Assembly (NCBI GenBank): GCA_034433305.1
Contig: DAOUAM010000116.1
Span: forward strand, 1 to 32,983
Length of the DNA stretch: 32,983 bases
Reading direction: 5' to 3'
Source of the DNA: DAOUAM01 sp034433305
GTDB lineage: Bacteria; Chloroflexota; Dehalococcoidia; Lucifugimonadales; DAOUAM01
Shown here piece after piece: positions 24,309 through 32,316 of the stretch. The notes beneath the pieces are model-generated. The model ran no database searches and was not told the DNA's origin. It was given only the letters and a program-made list of their open reading frames with translations. The position numbers and the translations under genes are program-made. The stretch's first letter is position 1, and each line of letters begins with the position of its first letter.

Positions 24309-25385
24309 TTGAAGATCACCCAGGTCAAGGCGACTGCGCTGAAGACTCGCTCGGTCTTTGTCCAGGTCTCCACCGACGAGGGCATTGAAGGTATTGGTGA
24401 GTGCAGCCCCATGAACATCGAGGTGCTGGCCCACTTCGTCAACAAGGCCCTGGCCCCGTTGCTGGTGGGCCAGGACCCGCTGGAGATAGACAAGCTGTGG
24501 AGCAGGATGATGTTCAGCACCTACAAGTTGGGGCCGCACGGCGCCCAGCCCGAGGCCATCGCCGGCGTGGACATCGCCCTGTGGGACATACTGGGCAAGG
24601 CGACGAGGCAGCCCGTGTGCACCCTCCTGGGCGGCTGCTATCGCCAGAAGAGCCTGATGTATGCCTCCATCGGCGGCGGCGCGGCCATGAAGCCGGACGA
24701 CATGGTCCGCCGGGTGGAGGACGCACTGAAGAAGGGCTTCAAGGCCGTCAAGATACGCATGGACTGGGGCCCGCACCGCCGCGACGCGGACCCGGCCAAG
24801 GACTACGCCATGTTCAGGGCCGTCCGCAAGCTGGTGGGCGACGACTTCCCCCTGAGCTTCGATGCCAACAACGGCTACTCGGCGCCTGTGGCCATCTCCC
24901 AGGGCAGGCGCTTCGAGGAGCTAGGCATATTCCACTACGAGGAGCCGGTGGCCCAGTACGACTACGCCGGCATCAACCAGGTGGCCCAGGCCCTGGACGT
25001 GCCCGTCTCGGCCGGCGAGCACGAGTACACCCGCTGGCAGTTCCGCGACCTCATCACCCAGGCCAACCCGGACATCCTCCAGCCCGACGTGGTCAAGTGT
25101 GGCGGCATCAGCGAGATGAAGAAGATCGCCGTGCTGGCCGACACCTACAACAAGCACTTCGTGCCGCACCAGACCCAGCCGACTATCGGCACGCTGGCCA
25201 GCCTGCACGTATGCAGCACCCTGGAGACCTGCACCCGGCCCCACGAGTACACCGGCCAGCGGCCAGAGTTGGACGCCCTCTTCAAGGAGCCGCTGGAGTT
25301 CAGGGACGGCTACATCACCATACCTCACAAACCCGGCCTCGGCCTGGAAATCATTCCATCCAGGCTCCAGGAGCTGGCGCTCTAG
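24309..25385 (+). CDS. Enolase-superfamily enzyme, mandelate racemase subgroup (probable sugar-acid dehydratase)
   Basis: This enzyme (358 aa) abstracts the alpha proton of a carboxylate. Residues match mandelate racemase in identity and spacing: Mg ligands Asp185, Glu211, Glu237 (26-residue steps as in Asp195/Glu221/Glu247), with the His-Asp dyad Asp260 and His287 (as Asp270/His297). The other face carries KIR (Lys148, Arg150) in place of KxK, so the second lysine base is replaced by Arg; this points to one-sided chemistry, a dehydratase rather than a racemase. The capping domain includes GIGECSPMNIEV. The start is TTG 24309 with AGGAGG at 24295-24300; a longer upstream frame starting at TTG 24258 would lie at the terminator and is not preferred. 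Confidence 0.87.
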   Translation: MKITQVKATALKTRSVFVQVSTDEGIEGIGECSPMNIEVLAHFVNKALAPLLVGQDPLEIDKLWSRMMFSTYKLGPHGAQPEAIAGVDIALWDILGKATRQPVCTLLGGCYRQKSLMYASIGGGAAMKPDDMVRRVEDALKKGFKAVKIRMDWGPHRRDADPAKDYAMFRAVRKLVGDDFPLSFDANNGYSAPVAISQGRRFEELGIFHYEEPVAQYDYAGINQVAQALDVPVSAGEHEYTRWQFRDLITQANPDILQPDVVKCGGISEMKKIAVLADTYNKHFVPHQTQPTIGTLASLHVCSTLETCTRPHEYTGQRPELDALFKEPLEFRDGYITIPHKPGLGLEIIPSRLQELAL

Positions 25386-25517
25386 CCTGGCATAGCGGCA
25401 GAACGCCCCTGGCCGCTACAGTGCCGGTCGTCGTTGATTCGGCCTGATGGGTTCCCAGCACGGTGCTGGAGGGAGTATCCTATTGCCAGGTAATACTCTC
25501 ACAGAAGGGGACTGGCT

Positions 25518-26492
25518 ATGGAAAGGCCCACTCTGCTGGACATCTACAAGGCCAGGCGGCGCATTGCGCCCTACGTGGTGCGCACGCCGCTGCACCACTA
25601 CCTGGGGCTGGACAGGCTGCTGGGCGCGGAGGTGTACGTCAAGCACGAGAACCATCAGCGGCTGGGGGCCTTCAAGGTGCGCGGCGGCGTGAACCTGGTG
25701 TCCCAGCTTACGGAGGACGAGAAGCGCCGGGGCGTCATCACCGCCTCCACGGGCAACCATGGCCAGTCCATCGCCTTCGCGGCCAGCACCTTCGGGGTCA
25801 GGGCCATCGTCGCCGTGCCCGAGGGGGCCAACGCCGACAAGGTCGAGTCCATGCGCAACCTGGGCGCCAGCGTGCTGTTCCACGGCAAGAACTTCGACGA
25901 GGCGCGGGAGCACGCCGAGCGGCTGGCCCGGGAGGAAGGCTACCGCTACATCCACGCCGTCAACGAGCCGATGCTCATCGCCGGCGTCGGCACCTACGCC
26001 CTGGAGATTATCGAGGACCTGCCCGATGTGGACGTAATCATCGTGCCGGTGGGAGGCGGCAGCGGGGCCTGCGGCTGCTGCATCGTCGCCAGGGGCGTCA
26101 ACCCGCGCATCCAGGTCATCGGCGTGCAGGCGGCCATGGCCCCGGCGGCCTACCTGTCCTGGAAGGAGCGCCGGCTGGTGAAGTCCACCATGCAGACCGC
26201 CGCCGAGGGCCTTGCCACCACGGTTGGCTTTGAGCTTACCCAGGGCATCCTCTGGGACCTGCTGGACGATTTCATCCTGGTCAGCGAGGAGGAGATGGAG
26301 CAGGCCATAGTGCTGCACCTGGAGAAGACCCACAACCTGGTGGAGTACGCCGGCGCCGCCTCGCTGGCCGCGGCCCTGAAGCTCAAGGACAGGCTCCAGG
26401 GCAAGAAGGTCGTGCTGGTGGCCAGCGGGGGGAATATCATGCTGGCGCAGCTCAGGAAAGTGCTGGACAGTAAGGAGGCGCACCATGCCTGA
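25518..26492 (+). CDS. PLP-dependent threonine/serine dehydratase family enzyme (fold type II)
   Basis: This protein (324 aa) has the IlvA/serine racemase fold. The PLP lysine is Lys53 in LGAFKVRGG, the phosphate-binding loop GGGSGAC is at 179-185, substrate-loop ASTGNHGQS is near 76-84, and the C-terminal ASGGNI motif is present. It lacks the ACT-like regulatory domain of biosynthetic IlvA, which places it with catabolic dehydratases/racemases (threonine, serine, or hydroxy-aspartate). ATG 25518 follows AAGGGG. The 132-bp gap from the enolase gene shows no terminator, and the next gene overlaps by eight bases. Likely acts in the same pathway, substrate unknown. Confidence 0.88.
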   Translation: MERPTLLDIYKARRRIAPYVVRTPLHHYLGLDRLLGAEVYVKHENHQRLGAFKVRGGVNLVSQLTEDEKRRGVITASTGNHGQSIAFAASTFGVRAIVAVPEGANADKVESMRNLGASVLFHGKNFDEAREHAERLAREEGYRYIHAVNEPMLIAGVGTYALEIIEDLPDVDVIIVPVGGGSGACGCCIVARGVNPRIQVIGVQAAMAPAAYLSWKERRLVKSTMQTAAEGLATTVGFELTQGILWDLLDDFILVSEEEMEQAIVLHLEKTHNLVEYAGAASLAAALKLKDRLQGKKVVLVASGGNIMLAQLRKVLDSKEAHHA

Positions 26493-27936
26493 CACCCGCA
26501 CCGAGTACATCGCATACGGGGACGGCTTCCTGCCAGTGCAGGTGCCGGAGCGCACGCGCACCATCACGGCCAGGCGCCCGCTGCCCGGCGTGCCGGACAT
26601 CCAGCAGGCGGTGAGAGAGGCCATCAACAACCCCATCGCCCATGAGCCGCTGCACAGGCTGGTCGGCCCGAAGGCAAAAGTCACCATCGCCTTCGACGAC
26701 GCCTCGGGCGCCTACTTCCAGACGCAGCGCACCGACTTCCGGCAGGTCGCCATAGAGATTATCGTGGAGGAGCTACGGAAGGCGGGCGTCGAGCTGCGGG
26801 ACATCACGCTGCTGTGCTCTCAGGGCCTGCACCGCAAGCTGAGCCGCACCGAGATGGAGACGTTCCTGGGCCGAAGGCTGGTGCTCCAGTTCGGCTACAA
26901 CAACCTCTTCTGCCACGATGCCGAGGACCCGGCGCAGCTTGTCCATCTGGGCTATACCCAGCGCGGCTTCGACGTGGAGGTCAACCGGCTCATCCTGGAC
27001 TCGGACCAGTTCATTTACCTGAACGCCATGTGGGCGCCCTTCAACGGCGGCTGGAAGTCCACAGCCGTCGGGCTGGGCACCTTCCGGGCCATCCGACACC
27101 ACCACCGGCCCTGGCCCATCGCCAGCGGCCAGTCGGTGGACGACCCCAAGAACTCGTCCTTCAAGAAGCTGGTGTGGGAGCAGGGCGCCGTCATACAGAA
27201 GGCACTGGAGGAGCGCGGCCGGCGCATATTCACCATCGAGACGGTGTACAATAACGCCGAGCCCAAGAAGGACCTCATCGCTATCCACGCCGGCCATCCC
27301 ACCGAGGTACATCCCCACACCCTCAGGGCTATCGAGGAGCAGCTTGTGGTGGACGTGAAGGGCCAGTCGGACATCCTCATCGCCGGCGTGTACAACAACT
27401 CGGAGTGCTACTCCAAGTTCTCGGTCATAAACCCGCTGCTGGTGGTGAACCAGGCCATGGCCAACACCATCATGCAGTTCCAGGGCATGCCCCTTGTCCG
27501 GGAGGGCGGCATCGCCATCATCGCCCACCCGCTGACGGCCCAGTTCGACCGGCGCCGCTTTGGGCCGTACATCGAGTTCTACGAGAAGCTGCTGCCCCAG
27601 GCCACGGACCCCTACTGGCTGTGGGAAAACCACGTGGAAGAGTTCGCCCACCGGCCGGAGTTCATCTATGGCTACCGCTACGGCCACGCCTATCATGGCG
27701 CGCACCCGTTCTTCATGTGGAACAGCACCGGCATCCCCAGGCGGTACCTGAGCAGGACCTTCTTCGCGGGAGTGAAGGACGTGGACGTGGCCCGGAGGCT
27801 GGGCTTCGAGGCCTTCGCCACCGTGGAGGAGGCCATCCAGGCCGCCGAGGCCGAGCTAGGCAGGACGGCCAGCATCACGCTGCTCCAGCGGCCGCCCCAT
27901 CTCATTCCCAGGGTGTCGCCGGAGCAGGCGTCCTAG
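26485..27936 (+). CDS. LarA-like DUF2088 protein (nickel-pincer racemase superfamily), divergent
   Basis: This 483-aa protein is a member of the lactate racemase (LarA) superfamily. LarA-like marks are the N-terminal FDDASGAYFQTQRTDF region (about 70-85), CSQGLHR (His116), FCHDAEDP (134), and GGWK (Lys181), the counterpart of the lysine that tethers the nickel-pincer cofactor; a His lies 16 residues later (His197), as Lys184/His200 in LarA. The Arg of the usual DDxTRP motif is missing and the second catalytic His, normally about ten residues before the lysine, appears replaced. It may act on a bulkier 2-hydroxy acid or in another reaction. It overlaps the PLP gene by 8 bases and its stop overlaps the opposite gene. 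Confidence 0.8.
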   Translation: MPDTRTEYIAYGDGFLPVQVPERTRTITARRPLPGVPDIQQAVREAINNPIAHEPLHRLVGPKAKVTIAFDDASGAYFQTQRTDFRQVAIEIIVEELRKAGVELRDITLLCSQGLHRKLSRTEMETFLGRRLVLQFGYNNLFCHDAEDPAQLVHLGYTQRGFDVEVNRLILDSDQFIYLNAMWAPFNGGWKSTAVGLGTFRAIRHHHRPWPIASGQSVDDPKNSSFKKLVWEQGAVIQKALEERGRRIFTIETVYNNAEPKKDLIAIHAGHPTEVHPHTLRAIEEQLVVDVKGQSDILIAGVYNNSECYSKFSVINPLLVVNQAMANTIMQFQGMPLVREGGIAIIAHPLTAQFDRRRFGPYIEFYEKLLPQATDPYWLWENHVEEFAHRPEFIYGYRYGHAYHGAHPFFMWNSTGIPRRYLSRTFFAGVKDVDVARRLGFEAFATVEEAIQAAEAELGRTASITLLQRPPHLIPRVSPEQAS

Positions 27937-28691
27937 TGGCCTTCTGACTCCAGGGCCTCTATCTCCTTCTCCACTTCGCCCAGCCTGGCGAACTCCTGCC
28001 TGATGAGATGGAAGCAGCGCTGAAGGTAGAGGTCGGCAAGCCTGGCGCTGCGGCTGTCCCTGGCCTTCACGGCCTGCACCAGCCGGGGGATCTCGTGCCC
28101 TTCAGGAAAGTGCCTGGCCAGGGACAGGATGTCCTCCTCGGCTTCGCGGGCCAGGCCGGACTCACCGCCTTCCACGGCGAAGCGCAGCCTGCCCACCAGC
28201 TTGGTGAGCTCCGCCAGCTTGTCCGAGTCGCTCATCAAGCTGTACAGCACCTCGTTGACCCCAACGCCAGAGGTCTCCTCGCCCTCGGCGGGCGCTGGCG
28301 CGGCCTGGGCCGAGGCGTGCTCAGCGTACCAGTCGGCGTAGCGCTGCACCACCTCGGTGATGGCCATCATGGCCGAGGGGACGTCGCCGGGGTTTAGCTG
28401 GCCTGCGAAGACGACGTCGTCATCGCGCAGTTCGGCAAGCTGGAGGAGCCTTTCGTAGCTCTCCAGCTTCTCCGGCGCTGGGGGAAAGGCGAAGGCGGAA
28501 AGGTCCTTGGGGCTGAGGCCCGCCATCTGGTTCATCAGGAACGGCGGCACGTACTTGGCCACGTCAACAGATATGGGCAGTATGACCAGGTAGGTCGCCC
28601 AAACTTCCTGGGGCGCTGAAGAGTCCCTGAAGTAGAGCAGGGCGTGGCCCTTGGGCTGGGCCCTGTTGCCGCGGTCGAAGACTATGTCCAT
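27933..28691 (-). CDS. Conserved-looking hypothetical protein
   Basis: I do not recognise this 252-aa soluble protein. No signal peptide or membrane helix is seen. The N-terminal half has a strand-rich stretch (KGHALLYFRDSSAPQEVWATYLVILPISVDVAKYVPPFL), then PEKLESYERLLQLAELRDDDVVFAG. An Ala/Pro linker (ASAQAAPAPAEGEETSG) separates it from a helical C-terminus with SLMSDSDKLAELTKLVGRLR and a Glu-rich end. ATG 28691 has GGAG seven bases upstream. The earlier GTG (28730) is rejected because a minus-strand TATAAT lies at 28719-28724. Its stop codon overlaps that of the LarA-like gene (27933-27936) tail to tail. Confidence 0.75.
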   Translation of the reverse strand: MDIVFDRGNRAQPKGHALLYFRDSSAPQEVWATYLVILPISVDVAKYVPPFLMNQMAGLSPKDLSAFAFPPAPEKLESYERLLQLAELRDDDVVFAGQLNPGDVPSAMMAITEVVQRYADWYAEHASAQAAPAPAEGEETSGVGVNEVLYSLMSDSDKLAELTKLVGRLRFAVEGGESGLAREAEEDILSLARHFPEGHEIPRLVQAVKARDSRSARLADLYLQRCFHLIRQEFARLGEVEKEIEALESEGH

Positions 28692-28772
28692 CGGGTGCTC
28701 CGTTTCCCATTCTCTATCATTATAAGTCACTGACCGCCGTCATGCCGCTGAAAGCCGGGCCTCCTTTGCTGC

Positions 28773-28778
28773 TATAAT
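28773..28778 (+). promoter_or_regulatory. Candidate -10 of pyrD
   Basis: TATAAT lies 42 bp before the ATG. No good -35 is found at 17 bp. The minus-strand counterpart at 28719-28724 serves the opposite gene, so this gap is a divergent promoter region. Confidence 0.35.
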
Positions 28779-28819
28779 CTTCGGGGGCATTAACGCACTG
28801 AAAGACGGAAACGAGGCAC

Positions 28820-29872
28820 ATGCTGGTAATCAGGCCAGAGGCCTACAGCCTCCTCATTCGGCCCCTGCTGTTCAGCCTGCCGCCCGAGCGCGCCCAGAAG
28901 CTGGCCGACCTGGCGCTGAAGCAGCGTCCCGTCTGGCGCGCCCTGTCGCCGCTATTCCAGGTGCGGGACGCCCGGCTTGAGGTGGAGCTGTGTGGCATCC
29001 GGCTCAAGTCGCCGGTGGGCCTGGCCGCAGGCTACGACAAGGACTGCGAGCTGCTGCCTTCTCTGGCGCGCCTGGGCTTTGGCTACCTGGTGGGTGGCAC
29101 GGTGGTGGAGTCGCCGCGCCCGGGCAATCCCAGGCCGCGCGTGCTGCGGTACACCAGGGAGCAGTCACTTATCAACGCGCTGGGCTTTCCCAGCCGGGGC
29201 CTGGAGTCCGCCGCCAGGCGGCTGGAGCGAGCGCGCCAGGAGTGTGGCGACACCCGCGTTTTCGTCAGCGTGTCCGGCGTCACCGAGGATGAAGTCCTGC
29301 GCTGCCATAGCCGCCTGGAGCCGCTGGTGGACGCCGTGGAGGTCAACATAAGCTCGCCCAACACCGCTGGCCTGCGGGTCTTCCACGAGCCGAAGGCGCT
29401 GGCCGCTCTGCTGGCCCGGCTCAACCAGCAGCGCCGCAAGCCCGTATTCGTCAAGCTGCCGCCCTACGCGGCCGGCGACGACGAGGCGCGGGACAGGGTG
29501 CTGGGGCTGGCCAGGGTGTGCCTGGAGCATGGCATGGACGCGCTGACCATCGCCAACACCCGGCCCACCCGGGACGCCAGGCTGGCCGTGGGCGCCGGCG
29601 GGCTGAGCGGCCGGCTGGTGTTCCCTGACATGCTCCGGATGGTGCGGGAGGTGAAAGCCGAGGTCGGCCAAGGGCTGGCCATCAACGCCTGCGGCGGCAT
29701 CTTCTCGGCGGAGGACGCCTGGCAAGCGCTGGAGGCGGGGGCTACCACGGTGCAGCTCCTGACCGGCCTGGTCTATCGCGGCCCTGGCGTGGCCCACAGC
29801 ATCAACTGCGGCCTGCTGGACATCATGGACAGACGGGGTGCGCTCTGGCGTCAGGCAGTCGGCCAGGGTTGA
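28820..29872 (+). CDS. pyrD: Dihydroorotate dehydrogenase (quinone), class 2
   Basis: This membrane-associated FMN enzyme oxidises dihydroorotate to orotate in pyrimidine synthesis, passing electrons to quinone (350 aa). The N-terminal helical extension (SLLIRPLLFSLPPERAQKLADLAL) that docks to the membrane marks class 2. The core has AGYDKD (70-75), PGNPRPRV, NALGF, NISSPNT (176-182; the catalytic Ser is Ser179 by alignment), KLPP, TIANT and the FMN phosphate region ACGGIFSAEDAWQALEAGATTVQLLTGLVYRGP. ATG 28820 follows GAGG. It stands before def but a hairpin-rich gap and a separate promoter lie between. Confidence 0.95.
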   Translation: MLVIRPEAYSLLIRPLLFSLPPERAQKLADLALKQRPVWRALSPLFQVRDARLEVELCGIRLKSPVGLAAGYDKDCELLPSLARLGFGYLVGGTVVESPRPGNPRPRVLRYTREQSLINALGFPSRGLESAARRLERARQECGDTRVFVSVSGVTEDEVLRCHSRLEPLVDAVEVNISSPNTAGLRVFHEPKALAALLARLNQQRRKPVFVKLPPYAAGDDEARDRVLGLARVCLEHGMDALTIANTRPTRDARLAVGAGGLSGRLVFPDMLRMVREVKAEVGQGLAINACGGIFSAEDAWQALEAGATTVQLLTGLVYRGPGVAHSINCGLLDIMDRRGALWRQAVGQG

Positions 29873-29930
29873 CGTGCCCCTTCCTGCGCGACCACTCCAG
29901 CCACGGCTGTCGAGGCATGCGCCGCAAGAC

Positions 29931-29974
29931 CTCTCCAGCCTGCCCCCTCGACAGGCTCGGGGCAGGCTGGAGAG
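29931..29974. repeat. Perfect 16-bp inverted repeat carrying the dispersed-repeat core in its loop
   Basis: Arms 29931-29946 and 29959-29974 are exact inverse complements; the 12-nt loop (29947-29958) contains TCGACAGGCTC, similar to TCGACAAGCTC at 13134-13144. No T tract follows on either side, so it is not a typical terminator. It lies 58 bp after pyrD. Confidence 0.6.
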
Positions 29975-30070
29975 GGGGCCATAGCTTGGCCAATGCTGTG
30001 CCGTCAAAGACTGGGTGTGAGGCCCTCCAGCCCAGCGGGAGCTTTTCGCCGCGCAGGGCTGCACACAGCC

Positions 30071-30099
30071 TTTACACTCGTACCCCCTGCCGATATAAT
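30071..30099 (+). promoter_or_regulatory. Promoter of def
   Basis: TTTACA (30071-30076) and TATAAT (30094-30099) are 17 bp apart, eleven of twelve consensus bases. Directly after the -10 a small hairpin CACAGT-GAGAA-ACTGTG (30100-30116) covers the expected transcription start. The def ATG is at 30153. Confidence 0.72.
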
Positions 30100-30152
30100 C
30101 ACAGTGAGAAACTGTGTGTTTTGATGGCCAGACGTTGCGAAGGAGACACTAG

Positions 30153-30782
30153 ATGGCAGTCCTGCCGATACTCCACTTTCCGCATCCTGTGCTGCGGCAG
30201 AAGGCCAGGAAGGTCCGGATTATAGACTCGTCCCTCAAGCGCCTGATTGGCGACATGGTGGACACCCTGAGGGATGCCAATGGCGTTGGCCTCGCCGCCA
30301 ACCAGGTGGGGGTGTTGCGCCGGATTATCGTCATCCAGCTTCCCGAGGAAGAAGACGCCAGGGTCTATATCAACCCTGAGATCATCTACCGCGAAGGTGA
30401 GCGAGAGGTAGAGGAGGGGTGCCTGAGCATCCCGGGCTACAGAGGGTTCATCACCCGCTCGGTATGGCTCAAGTTCCGAGCGCTGGACGATTCTGCCAGG
30501 ACTGTGAAGCTCAAGGCAGACGGCCTGCTGGCCCAGGCACTGGAGCACGAGGTTGACCATCTCAACGGAGTGCTCTACGTTGACCACCTGAAGAGCCACG
30601 AGAAGCTCATGAAGCTGGAGCCAGTGGCAGACCCTGACCACCCTGAAGTCAAGGTCGTCACGCCGTCCAGCGAGCTGGTGGCGGCGCTGGAGGCACACCT
30701 CGGCCAGCTCAAAGCCCAGGCCAGCTTCTCGGAAGTGGCGCTAGACGACAGAGAGACACCAGCTTCTCTCAAGATCAAGTAG
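30153..30782 (+). CDS. def: Peptide deformylase
   Basis: This enzyme removes the formyl group from nascent proteins at the ribosome (209 aa). All three motifs are present: GVGLAANQ (44-51), EEGCLS (87-92, with the metal Cys90) and the HEVDH zinc/iron-binding pair (His132, His136, Glu133). Compared with the usual ~165-170 residues there is a C-terminal extension of about 40 residues ending in DDRETPASLKIK. ATG 30153 has AAGGAGA six bases upstream. The next gene follows after 10 nt. Confidence 0.96.
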   Translation: MAVLPILHFPHPVLRQKARKVRIIDSSLKRLIGDMVDTLRDANGVGLAANQVGVLRRIIVIQLPEEEDARVYINPEIIYREGEREVEEGCLSIPGYRGFITRSVWLKFRALDDSARTVKLKADGLLAQALEHEVDHLNGVLYVDHLKSHEKLMKLEPVADPDHPEVKVVTPSSELVAALEAHLGQLKAQASFSEVALDDRETPASLKIK

Positions 30783-30792
30783 CGCTAATTTG

Positions 30793-32316
30793 ATGAGCTG
30801 GCTCTCCAACACTCGCTCAGCCTCTACTATTATCGGGCTGTCCCAGCTTCCAGCGCTGACCAGGGTACTGGGGGAGTTCTTTGCCTCCAGGGGGGTGGAC
30901 GCCTACCTGGTGGGAGGGCTGGTCAGGGACGCCCTGCTGGGCCGTGTCACCAGGGACATTGACATCGCCGTCCCCCGAGACGTCCTGGAGATCGGGCGGG
31001 AGTTGGCAGAGGCCCTATCTGGCCACCTGGTGCCCCTGGACGCGCAGCGCGGCCTGGTCAGGGTAGTGGTCGCCGGCGAAGCTGGCAATGCCTTTATTGA
31101 CCTGGGCCGCATGGCGGGCGACATCCTGGACGACCTGGCCCGCCGCGACTTCACCATCAACGCCATGGCTGTGCCCTTGGCTGACCTGCTGGCCGGCGGC
31201 GCAGGCAGGGTGATTGACCCCCTGGGCGGCCAGGCTGACCTCCAGGCGGGGGTTATACGGGCGCTGAACGACCGGGTGTTCCTGGAAGACCCGGTGAGGC
31301 TTGTGCGTGGCCCTCGGCTGGCGGCGCAGTTGCGCTTCCGCATCGAGGAAGGCACTGCCAGCGTGGCGCGGCGCGACGCGGCCCTGGTGAACACCACCGC
31401 GCCCGAGCGCGTCCGCGACGAGTTCCTGAAGCTGCTGGCCCAGCCAGGCCCCACGCCATCCTTGAGGCTGCTGGACAGCCTGGGGCTGCTTTCCCGGCTG
31501 CTCCCGGAGCTGGATGCAGGCCGGGGCGTAACGCAGCCCAGAGAGCACCACTGGGACGTGTTCCAGCACTGCCTGGAGACGCCAGGCCAGGTGGAGCGGC
31601 TGGTGGTGGCCTCGGCTGGTGACGATTTCGTGGCCCAGGCGGCGCCCAGGTTCGAGGGCATGGGCGACTACTTCGGCGCTGTGGTCAGCGATGGCCACAC
31701 CCGCCTGACCCTGCTAAAGCTGGCGGGGCTGTTGCACGACGTGGGCAAGCCGGCCACCCGCTCCGTGGAGCGGTCGGGACGCATCAGGTTCCTGGGGCAC
31801 CACATGGAGGGCGCCCGGCAGTGCCGGGACATACTCCATCGGCTGCGGTTCAGCCGACGCGGCGTGGATATGGTGGCGCGTATGGTAGAATACCATCTGC
31901 GCCCCAGGCAGCTAGCCCAGAGGGGAGAACTGCCTACTCCCAGGGCCGTCTATCGCTACTACCGCGACCTGGGCGATGTGGCAGTGGACACGCTTTACCT
32001 GAACCTGGCCGACTATCTGGCGGCGCGTGGCCCTCTGCTATCTCCAGAGGAATGGGCCGAGCATTGCAGGGTCATAGCCCACGTGCTGCGGGAGGGCGCG
32101 GAGCGCAAGCCCACGGCAACAACGCCCAGGCTCCTGGACGGTCACGACATCATGGAGGTCTTCGGGCTGAGTCCGGGGCCACAGGTCGGCCAGTTGCTGG
32201 AGTTGGTGCGCGAGGCCCAGGGCAGTGGAGAGGTAAAGGACAGGGAGGAGGCCCTGGCGCTGGTGAGGTCCCATCTGCGCCGGCAACACAGGGAAGTCGG
32301 AGGCAACTTTGCGTAG
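30793..32316 (+). CDS. cca: tRNA CCA nucleotidyltransferase/poly(A) polymerase family with HD domain
   Basis: This class II nucleotidyltransferase (507 aa) adds or repairs the 3' CCA of tRNAs. The head domain has GGLVRD (41-46), DID (Asp55, Asp57 as metal ligands), then RRDFTINAMA (117-126) and EDPVRLVRGPRLAAQLRF, where RGPR differs from the more usual RAVR. An HD domain with LLHDVGKP (His315, Asp316) follows, as in the PcnB/Cca long form. TTG 30790 directly before the ATG is an alternative start; no ribosome site is evident. Its last eight bases overlap secD. Because the tRNA-Leu here encodes its CCA, at least part of the tRNA set may need only repair. Confidence 0.9.
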   Translation: MSWLSNTRSASTIIGLSQLPALTRVLGEFFASRGVDAYLVGGLVRDALLGRVTRDIDIAVPRDVLEIGRELAEALSGHLVPLDAQRGLVRVVVAGEAGNAFIDLGRMAGDILDDLARRDFTINAMAVPLADLLAGGAGRVIDPLGGQADLQAGVIRALNDRVFLEDPVRLVRGPRLAAQLRFRIEEGTASVARRDAALVNTTAPERVRDEFLKLLAQPGPTPSLRLLDSLGLLSRLLPELDAGRGVTQPREHHWDVFQHCLETPGQVERLVVASAGDDFVAQAAPRFEGMGDYFGAVVSDGHTRLTLLKLAGLLHDVGKPATRSVERSGRIRFLGHHMEGARQCRDILHRLRFSRRGVDMVARMVEYHLRPRQLAQRGELPTPRAVYRYYRDLGDVAVDTLYLNLADYLAARGPLLSPEEWAEHCRVIAHVLREGAERKPTATTPRLLDGHDIMEVFGLSPGPQVGQLLELVREAQGSGEVKDREEALALVRSHLRRQHREVGGNFA

